This document shows, piece by piece, positions 58,270 to 64,000 of a stretch of DNA of 64,000 nucleotides. The first letter of the stretch is position 1; every line of letters starts with the position of its first letter. The position numbers were made by a program, and so were the translations under genes. The stretch is from Pseudohalocynthiibacter aestuariivivens (GTDB lineage Bacteria > Pseudomonadota > Alphaproteobacteria > Rhodobacterales > Rhodobacteraceae). Where the stretch lies: contig NZ_JAGFNU010000014.1 in assembly GCF_018457175.1 (NCBI RefSeq), positions 1-64,000 of the forward strand, read 5' to 3'. The notes beneath the pieces are model-generated. The model saw only the letters and a list, made by a program, of their open reading frames with translations, had not been told where the DNA came from and made no database searches.

Positions 58270-59910
58270 ATGACAGAATTGCTGACCGCCGCGCAAATGC
58301 GAGAGATCGAACAGGCCGCAATCGCCTCGGGCGAAGTGACAGGGCTAGAGCTGATGGAACACGCCGGGCGCGGCGTGGTCGAGGCGATATTCGAGGAATG
58401 GCCAGAGCTTGCGAAAACCTCACACAAAGCGGTGGTATTGTGCGGCCCCGGCAACAACGGTGGCGACGGGTTTGTCGTCGCGCGCCTGTTGAAGGAATGG
58501 GGCTGGGAGGTGGAGGTTTTCCTTTACGGAGATCCCGAAAAACTGCCGCCGGATGCGAAGGTGAATTGTGCGCGGTGGTTGGAGATGGGGGAGGTCGGTA
58601 CATTTGAAGAAGCGCCAAAATACACGCATGAAGCGGATATTTTTGTGGACGGTTTGTTTGGCACTGGCTTGCAACGCCCGCTTGAAGGAGCGGTTTTCGA
58701 CTGGGCAGCAGATCGCACGGCTGACCCGTACGTTGCGGCTAGAACTGTTGCCATAGATATCCCTTCAGGGCTTTGTAGCGATAGCGGTCGTGAGCTGAAC
58801 TTGAGTACGGAAACCGTTCTTGCCGGGCTAACAGTATCGTTTCACACGCCGAAGTTGGGTCACTACCTAGCTTGGGGGTCATTCAAATCTGGTAAGACAG
58901 TTGTGGCTGATATTGGATTGCGCCACATCGTTACAAGCGAAACCGCCGTATTGAACGAGATGCGAGATGGCGGCATCCTGGGTAAGGCGACGTTGGCACA
59001 CAAATATTCGGAAGGCCACGCGCTGATCCTCTCAGGTGGTTCCGGTAAAACCGGAGCGGCACGTATGGCGGCGAGGGGAGCTTTGCGTATTGGGGCAGGA
59101 TTGGTGACGGTCGGTAGCCCGCCAGAAGCTCTGCAGGAAAACGCCAGTCATCTGACCGCGATTATGCTGAAACTTATCGCGGATGCTGAAGGTTTGGCGG
59201 AGGTTCTGGAAGACAAGCGTCTGAACGCGCTTTGCCTTGGGCCCGGTTTGGGGACGGGCGAGGCGCAGGCGGCGCTTGTTGCGACAGCGTTGAAACCAAA
59301 TCCCCCGGGTCGTGAACGATCCGGGATGCGACCGACCCGCCCCCAAGGGCGGGCGCATTCTGCACCCACCCCCGGGCCGGACGCATCATTGCCCTTGCGT
59401 TCGATCGTTCTGGATGCTGATGCGCTGACGCTTATCGCGGGCGATGCTACTCTTTTCTCTGCACTGCATGACCAATGTGTCCTCACCCCACATGCCGGTG
59501 AATTCGCGCGTCTGTTCCCGGATATTGCTGAGAAACTGAACGCTCCGGCGACCAAAGGTCCGGCCTATTCCAAGGTCGATGCGACGCGCGAGGCCGCAAA
59601 ACGGGCAGGGTGCGTGGTGCTGTTCAAAGGGCCGGACACGGTGATTGCAGACCCGTCGGGGCGTTGTTCCATTAATTCAGCCCACTACGAACGCGCGGCC
59701 CCATGGCTCGCCACAGCCGGGTCAGGGGATGTGCTGGCCGGGTTCATCACCGGGTTGCTCGCCCGCGGATTTGCTCCAATGGAAGCCGCAGAAACCGCCG
59801 CCTGGCTGCATGTGGAATGTGCGCGCAGTTTTGGCCCCGGTCTGATTGCGGAGGATTTGCCCGAAGAACTGCCAAAGGTGTTTCGCGCGCTTGAGATCGA
59901 CAAAACCTAG
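58270..59910 (+). CDS. nnr: Bifunctional NAD(P)H-hydrate epimerase/dehydratase
   Basis: A 546-residue repair enzyme. The N-terminal YjeF_N domain (about 1-205) epimerises damaged NAD(P)H hydrate; it contains VLCGPGNNGGDGFVVARLL (57-75). The C-terminal YjeF_C/ribokinase-like domain (about 220-546) is the ADP-dependent dehydratase, with LSGGSGKTGAARMAARGALR, VLTPHAGEFARLFP and TAGSGDVLAGFITGLLARG. About 33 residues rich in Pro, Arg and Gly (from about 344) interrupt this domain where relatives read straight into VLDADAL; they are encoded by a palindromic repeat. The start at 58270 is preferred over 58228. Confidence 0.92.
   Translation: MTELLTAAQMREIEQAAIASGEVTGLELMEHAGRGVVEAIFEEWPELAKTSHKAVVLCGPGNNGGDGFVVARLLKEWGWEVEVFLYGDPEKLPPDAKVNCARWLEMGEVGTFEEAPKYTHEADIFVDGLFGTGLQRPLEGAVFDWAADRTADPYVAARTVAIDIPSGLCSDSGRELNLSTETVLAGLTVSFHTPKLGHYLAWGSFKSGKTVVADIGLRHIVTSETAVLNEMRDGGILGKATLAHKYSEGHALILSGGSGKTGAARMAARGALRIGAGLVTVGSPPEALQENASHLTAIMLKLIADAEGLAEVLEDKRLNALCLGPGLGTGEAQAALVATALKPNPPGRERSGMRPTRPQGRAHSAPTPGPDASLPLRSIVLDADALTLIAGDATLFSALHDQCVLTPHAGEFARLFPDIAEKLNAPATKGPAYSKVDATREAAKRAGCVVLFKGPDTVIADPSGRCSINSAHYERAAPWLATAGSGDVLAGFITGLLARGFAPMEAAETAAWLHVECARSFGPGLIAEDLPEELPKVFRALEIDKT
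59304..59358. repeat. Palindromic repeat inserted in frame within nnr
   Basis: Two hairpins: CCCGGGTCGT/ACGATCCGGG (59304-59325) and CCCGCCC-CCAA-GGGCGGG (59336-59353), the second enclosed by ATGCG/CGCAT (59326-59330 and 59354-59358). The segment reads through in the nnr frame. It has the look of an intergenic palindromic repeat that has entered a gene. No second copy is visible in the window. Confidence 0.65.
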
Positions 59911-60938
59911 ATCGAGAGCACTGCACTTTCCCAAGCTTTCAGGGAAGGTCGCGCAGAAGGCCCGTAAGCGACGAACTCAGGGAACAGCGCGTAAAATTCT
60001 TCCTGCGAGTCTTGGGAAAATGCGCCAAGATTGTTTGGCGCAGGGTGGTAGCTTTCGCTTGGTAACCCGTCTGAAAATACGATCTGATGCCGTTCAAACA
60101 AAATGTGGATGTACGATATGCCGTTCTCGGGCGTGATGCGCCTAATTGTTTGGTCATTGATCTGGTGCTTCGCCGGCACCAGAAGTTCACTTTCGCCGTA
60201 GAAATATTCGGCCCGCCAATCATCCAGCAACACGCGGTGTTGTGGTGAAACAACCATGTCACGCGATGGGCGGTTTGGGCCAAGGCTGCCCTTTCGGATC
60301 ATAACCGGTCGCAGTTGCGGCGCGATATGCAGATCCAACGCAGACAGTTGCAAGCAACCTCTCCAGAGAACCTGCTGCGGGCCGTCGTCACGCGTAAGCA
60401 GCCAGTCGCCGGTGGCAACTGTTTCGACAGGAACTGGACCATCAGGTGCGTCAAGCATTGTGCCGGGTGTAAAGCATGGTACCGCCAGATTAGTCTCATT
60501 GACCGCACCACCCGCGTTTCCTTCGCTGGCGTCGTCAATCAGCAAGGAGACATTGCCGGGGGGAACACCATTGGGTCCAAACCATGCGACACCTTCGATG
60601 GTTGCATAGGATGGATAGCTGTCGCGCACATTGAACCCCAGCCCTTCATAAGTGACGCCGTCGTAGGTTGCGGTAAACTTGTACTCGGCCTCAACGCGCG
60701 TGTTTGCGGCATAGGTCACGCCATTCAGCGTTGTTTCGGACTGAAGCCTTTGTGAGCCATCATTGTCCGCAAAGAAACCTTCGTTATCGTCGATCACGAT
60801 AGGCTGATAAGTATTGTCGTTTATTGTCAGGGTTTTTCCAACCAGATGCGAGCCATCACCCTGCGTGATACCGTCAAGCTGCCCTGACGAGAGCGTTATA
60901 TTATCGTCGGGCAGAACCCATACGGTGTATTGCGGCAT
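59907..60938 (-). CDS. Hint-domain protein
   Basis: A 343-residue protein. Residues 1-150 are a beta-rich region of unknown kind, with repeated NDNxYQP and Gly/Asp segments; from VPCFTPGTMLDAPDG (153-167) a Hint_2 domain begins, the fold of inteins and hedgehog autoprocessing. The catalytic Cys155 and the SPQHRVLL block (231-238) are present. The start at 60938 (MPQYTVW) is taken over 60959. No signal peptide is seen. Its stop overlaps the nnr stop by four bases on the opposite strand. Whether it self-cleaves is unknown. Confidence 0.82.
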   Translation of the reverse strand: MPQYTVWVLPDDNITLSSGQLDGITQGDGSHLVGKTLTINDNTYQPIVIDDNEGFFADNDGSQRLQSETTLNGVTYAANTRVEAEYKFTATYDGVTYEGLGFNVRDSYPSYATIEGVAWFGPNGVPPGNVSLLIDDASEGNAGGAVNETNLAVPCFTPGTMLDAPDGPVPVETVATGDWLLTRDDGPQQVLWRGCLQLSALDLHIAPQLRPVMIRKGSLGPNRPSRDMVVSPQHRVLLDDWRAEYFYGESELLVPAKHQINDQTIRRITPENGISYIHILFERHQIVFSDGLPSESYHPAPNNLGAFSQDSQEEFYALFPEFVAYGPSARPSLKAWESAVLSI

Positions 60939-61173
60939 CGTGTTTCCCGATTGAAACAAAATAGAACATTCCCGACAAGCTTATGAACTTCAAGCTGCCA
61001 AGGGTCCAATCTGAAATTTATTACCATAATCCCGATTAAGAAAGACCTTCGGATGAATGGGAGAATTTAGCAGAGTGAGGTGTTGTAAAAAGAGTTGCGG
61101 AGGGGTCTTCCCTCTGGTCTGTGGCTTTGTTAGAAGGCGGGCAGAATCTTGGGCAGACTTTGCTGTTCCATGT

Positions 61174-61258
61174 GCGGGTGTGGCGGAATTGGTAGACGCA
61201 CCAGATTTAGGTTCTGGCGCCGTGAGGCGTGGGGGTTCAAGTCCCTTCACCCGCACCA
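61174..61258 (+). tRNA. tRNA-Leu, anticodon UAG
   Basis: A complete class II tRNA. GCGGGTG pairs with CACCCGC in the acceptor stem; the D-arm has TTGGTAGACGC; the anticodon arm is CCAGA-TTTAGGT-TCTGG giving UAG; a variable arm (CGCCGTGAGGCGT) and the T-arm GGGGGTTCAAGTCCC follow, then encoded CCA. The last 14 bases recur at 3046-3059, where they start a long direct repeat. Confidence 0.95.
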
Positions 61259-61331
61259 TTTTCTTTCAAATGATTGACCGATGATATCTTACCGATAGGA
61301 TAGTTTGGCATTTGTTGAGGAAATCGAAATG
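61245..61331 (+). repeat. Copy B of the 87-bp direct repeat at tRNA-Leu
   Basis: Runs from inside the tRNA T-arm to the start codon of the truncated pentapeptide gene. It matches 3046-3132 with about nine mismatches and no gap. This copy is attached to the intact tRNA, so it marks the original site or the integration point. Confidence 0.75.
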
Positions 61332-61577
61332 ACCGGACTGACGCCTGCAAACGAAAATCCTTGGCATGTTCTGGCGACAATAAAAGGTGCGTTCGAAAGA
61401 GGCACCCCGAATTCGGATGTTGTGGCAATACGAGAAAATTCTGCGACAAATTCCGCACTTTCCCATGCCGCCAAATCGCTTGCGCCGGCGATAATAAGTT
61501 TGTTCAACAATCTGCACTTCACGAATGGCACCTATACGCGCCATTCCTTGACCGAACAGCACTTCAACCTGCCGTAA
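61329..61577 (+). pseudogene. Truncated homologue of the pentapeptide-repeat gene
   Basis: An 82-codon frame. Residues 1-38 match the opening of the protein at 3130 (MTGLTPANENPWHVLATIKG, then FERGTPNS), after which similarity stops and the sequence reads as unrelated coding or noise to the stop. No pentapeptide repeats or membrane segment follow before the formate dehydrogenase gene. It is best seen as a gene broken after its first about 40 codons, or as a short fusion with unknown DNA. Confidence 0.7.
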
Positions 61578-61671
61578 TTTAGCAATAATTTCTTTAGGCT
61601 TGCGGCGTTTTTTTCCGTCTTTGATCCTCTATTTCCTGACTATAGAGGCGGACCATTTCAGTGGGGGAGGA

Positions 61672-64000
61672 TCAGTCGCTCGCAGCTGAAATTTTCGCCG
61701 CCGAGAATTTGAACTCCGGGATTTTTCCATAGGGATCAAGTTGCGGATTTGTCAAAAAATTCGCAGGCGCTTCGACAAAGCAAAATGGCATAAACAACAT
61801 GCCCGGCGTAACATCGCGGTCTGCTCTAAGCGTCAACGTGACTTCACCACGCCGGGTCGCAACTTTGACCTTCTGACCACGGGTCAACCCTTTGCGACCA
61901 ATATCCTTTGGGTGCATCGATACCACCGGTTCATCTTCTTGTGCATTCAACTGCGTAGCCCGTCGTGTCATTGCGCCCGTGTGCCAATGCTCGAGCATCC
62001 GGCCAGTTGTCAGCACCATCGGGAACTCTTCATCCGGTAGCTCATCCGGTGGCAAGAGGTCCGTCGGCACGAGCTTGGCACGACCATCTTTGGTCGGGAA
62101 ACCAGAATAGAAGATGATCTCCTCGCCCGGGCCGTCCTTGTCCTTGGCCGGATAGCAGACAAAGCCCTCGCGCAACAGGCGATCCCAACTGATGTTGTCC
62201 AAAGACGCCATATGACTGGCCATCTCCGCATAGACTTCACTGATATCAGAATAATCCCAATCAAGCCCGGATCTCTGGGCCATCTCCACGATCAGTTTCC
62301 AATCCTGGCGGGCTTCACCCGGCGCTTTGCGCACGGGCATGGCCAGCTGCACCTGACGATTGGAATTTGTGTAGGTGCCAGGTTTTTCCGGCTGCGCCGT
62401 GGCTGGCAGGATAACATCCGCAAACCACGCTGTTTCCGTGAAGAAAATATCCTGCACGATCAGATGATCAAGGCTCGCCAAAGCCGCCCTTGCATGCGTC
62501 TGATCGGGGTCAGACATTGCTGGGTTTTCGCCCTGCACATACATTGCACGGATATTGCCTTTGGCGACTTCATCCATGATCTCGACCACCGTCAGACCCT
62601 TCGCCGGGTCTAGGGAACGGCCCCAGGCGTCTTCATATTTGGCGCGGATGTCGGGATCCTCAACCGATTTGTAGTTTGGATATACAATCGGGATCAGGCC
62701 AGAGTCTGATGCGCCCTGCACGTTGTTTTGGCCACGCAGCGGATGTAACCCGGTGCCTGGCCGGCCTACCTGACCGGTGATAAGGGAAAGTGCAATCAAG
62801 CAGCGCGCATTATCGGTTCCATGGACATGCTGGCTGACGCCCATGCCCCAGAAGATGATCGATCGCTCAGACGTTGCATAGGTTCTGGCAAGCTCACGCA
62901 GGTAATCCGGCTCGACGCCGCAAATTTCCGCCATATTCTCCGGGCTGAATTCTTTGACTTTTTCAGACAGTGCTTCGAAGCCATCGACATTTGCCTGGAT
63001 GTACTGCTTATCGAAAAGGCCTTCTTCAATGATCGTGTGGATCATCGCATTCAGCATAGGCACATCCCGCCCCGGTTCGAATACCACAGGGTGAGAGGCG
63101 TGCCGCATCAGTTCCTGTTTACGCGGATCAAAGACAAGAAGTTTCGTGCCCCGCTTTGCAGCCTGTTTGAAATAGGTAGCTGCTACAGGGTGATTCTGCT
63201 CCGGACGGCACCCGATCGTCATGATGCAGTCACTCTCATCCGCCGTCGTAAATGGGGCAGAGACCGCTCCAGAGCCGACGCCTTCCATCAATGCGGCCAC
63301 CGATGAGGCGTGACACAGGCGTGTGCAGTGATCGACATTGTTCGTGCCAAAGCCCTGCCGGATGTATTTTTGAAAGAGATAAGCTTCTTCATTGGTGCCT
63401 TTGGCTGAGCCAAACCCTGCAATGGCCTTTCCACCAATGCTGTCACGTACTTTTGTCATGCCTCCCGCCGCAAGCGCCATGGCTTCCTCCCACGAAGCTT
63501 CGCGGAAATAGTCCGGAATATCAGCAAAGGTCAGCTTGGCTTTCGCGTTCTTGGGCGCATCCGCACGGCGGATCAGTGGTTTGGTCAGTCGTTCGGGCGA
63601 CATGACGTAGTCCATGCCAAATCGACCCTTCACACAAAGTTTGCCGCGGTTGGCAGGCCCCTGACGCCCTTCTACGCGTATAATATCATTGTTTTTCAGG
63701 CTGATCTCTGTCTGACATCCAACGCCACAGAACGGGCAAACGGAGGGTTTGACCGTATCTGGATAGACTTCCCGTTTCGTCGCCGTTTCATCCAGCAACG
63801 TTCTTTCCATCAGGGCCCCGGTCGGACAGGCCTGTACACATTCGCCGCAGGCCACACAGGAGGAGAGACCCATTGGGTCGTTGACGTCAAAGGCAGGAAC
63901 AGCCCCCATGCCGCGATCACTCATGCCAATCACGTCATTGACCTGAACCTCGCGGCAGGCACGTTCGCAGAGCCCACAGGAAATGCAGGCATCCAGATTG
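61672..64000 (-). CDS. Formate dehydrogenase, alpha subunit (5' end outside window)
   Basis: The catalytic molybdenum subunit of an NAD-type formate dehydrogenase, oxidising formate to CO2. At least 776 residues are visible; the frame stays open to the right edge. In order: CISCGLCERAC (at the edge) and CVACGECVQACP, which bind [4Fe-4S] clusters; CPFCGVGCQTE, the next cluster site; DHCTRLCHASSV with the Cys that ligates molybdenum where other enzymes have selenocysteine; pterin-binding blocks GMGVSQHVHGTDNARC and GRPGTGLHPLRGQNNVQGA; and the C-terminal molybdopterin domain. No accessory gene of the fds type is seen downstream. Confidence 0.93.
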   Translation of the reverse strand, partial: NLDACISCGLCERACREVQVNDVIGMSDRGMGAVPAFDVNDPMGLSSCVACGECVQACPTGALMERTLLDETATKREVYPDTVKPSVCPFCGVGCQTEISLKNNDIIRVEGRQGPANRGKLCVKGRFGMDYVMSPERLTKPLIRRADAPKNAKAKLTFADIPDYFREASWEEAMALAAGGMTKVRDSIGGKAIAGFGSAKGTNEEAYLFQKYIRQGFGTNNVDHCTRLCHASSVAALMEGVGSGAVSAPFTTADESDCIMTIGCRPEQNHPVAATYFKQAAKRGTKLLVFDPRKQELMRHASHPVVFEPGRDVPMLNAMIHTIIEEGLFDKQYIQANVDGFEALSEKVKEFSPENMAEICGVEPDYLRELARTYATSERSIIFWGMGVSQHVHGTDNARCLIALSLITGQVGRPGTGLHPLRGQNNVQGASDSGLIPIVYPNYKSVEDPDIRAKYEDAWGRSLDPAKGLTVVEIMDEVAKGNIRAMYVQGENPAMSDPDQTHARAALASLDHLIVQDIFFTETAWFADVILPATAQPEKPGTYTNSNRQVQLAMPVRKAPGEARQDWKLIVEMAQRSGLDWDYSDISEVYAEMASHMASLDNISWDRLLREGFVCYPAKDKDGPGEEIIFYSGFPTKDGRAKLVPTDLLPPDELPDEEFPMVLTTGRMLEHWHTGAMTRRATQLNAQEDEPVVSMHPKDIGRKGLTRGQKVKVATRRGEVTLTLRADRDVTPGMLFMPFCFVEAPANFLTNPQLDPYGKIPEFKFSAAKISAASD

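Noticed and set aside
60990-61284. Protein-coding frames across the tRNA-Leu gene on both strands
   Set aside because: They overlap a complete tRNA and show no protein-like composition.

Overview
The window reads as a chromosomal segment of a marine alphaproteobacterium of the Rhodobacterales, most likely the roseobacter group. The best markers are a DMSP lyase DddP with all six known metal ligands, a heterotetrameric sarcosine oxidase operon (soxBDAG), a yajC-secD-secF block running into ccmABCDG, a glnB-glnA pair, and a formate dehydrogenase alpha subunit of the NAD-dependent type. This assignment rests on gene content and gene order; no species is claimed.

Layout. Bases 1 to about 7.1 kb are accessory DNA: the right end of an IS21-type element, a low-GC sulfotransferase, a solitary adenine methyltransferase, a higBA toxin-antitoxin pair with a tandem palindromic operator, a pentapeptide-repeat membrane protein, an unknown 423-residue protein, a 3' fragment of tRNA-Arg and a tyrosine integrase placed head to head with dusA. 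From dusA onward the sequence is ordinary chromosome. 7.2-11.8 kb holds dusA, a TauE-type exporter, a probable 2OG-type oxygenase, DUF1289, ruvX and ccmI. 12.0-18.2 kb holds the sarcosine oxidase operon and superoxide dismutase. 18.3-27.3 kb is envelope and transport: LOG protein, LysM protein, Atm1-like ABC exporter and an RND efflux pair. 27.5-31.2 kb is yfgM-like/bamB/der. 31.2-40.8 kb holds a TspO-like protein, serS, yajC-secDF and the cytochrome c maturation genes. 40.9-50.4 kb holds aconitase, DUF1223, a three-gene nitrile hydratase-type enzyme, an isolated fliG, purB, small proteins and an alpha/beta hydrolase-OsmC fusion. 50.6-56.2 kb holds a phosphodiesterase-fold protein, dddP, a DUF3445 haem protein, a methyltransferase and an unknown protein. 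56.3-64 kb holds glnA-glnB, nnr, a Hint-domain protein, tRNA-Leu(UAG), a truncated pentapeptide gene and the formate dehydrogenase alpha subunit, which runs off the right edge.

How it fits together. Several genes suit life on methylated osmolytes: sarcosine oxidase ends glycine betaine demethylation and yields formaldehyde and peroxide, DddP cleaves DMSP, DUF3445 relatives oxidatively N-demethylate small amines, and formate dehydrogenase can oxidise the resulting C1 units. The ccm genes and ccmI serve the same cytochrome c pathway from two loci; ccmE, ccmF and ccmH are not in the window.

Most worth a second look: (i) an 87-bp gap-free direct repeat, 58 kb apart, spanning the tRNA-Leu 3' end and the start of a pentapeptide gene, complete in the island and broken at the tRNA; (ii) a palindromic repeat inserted in frame inside nnr; (iii) a nitrile hydratase whose beta chain is split into two overlapping genes, as in thiocyanate hydrolase; (iv) the dusA-integrase junction with its CCAACA repeats; (v) a 32-residue membrane peptide gene beside acnA.
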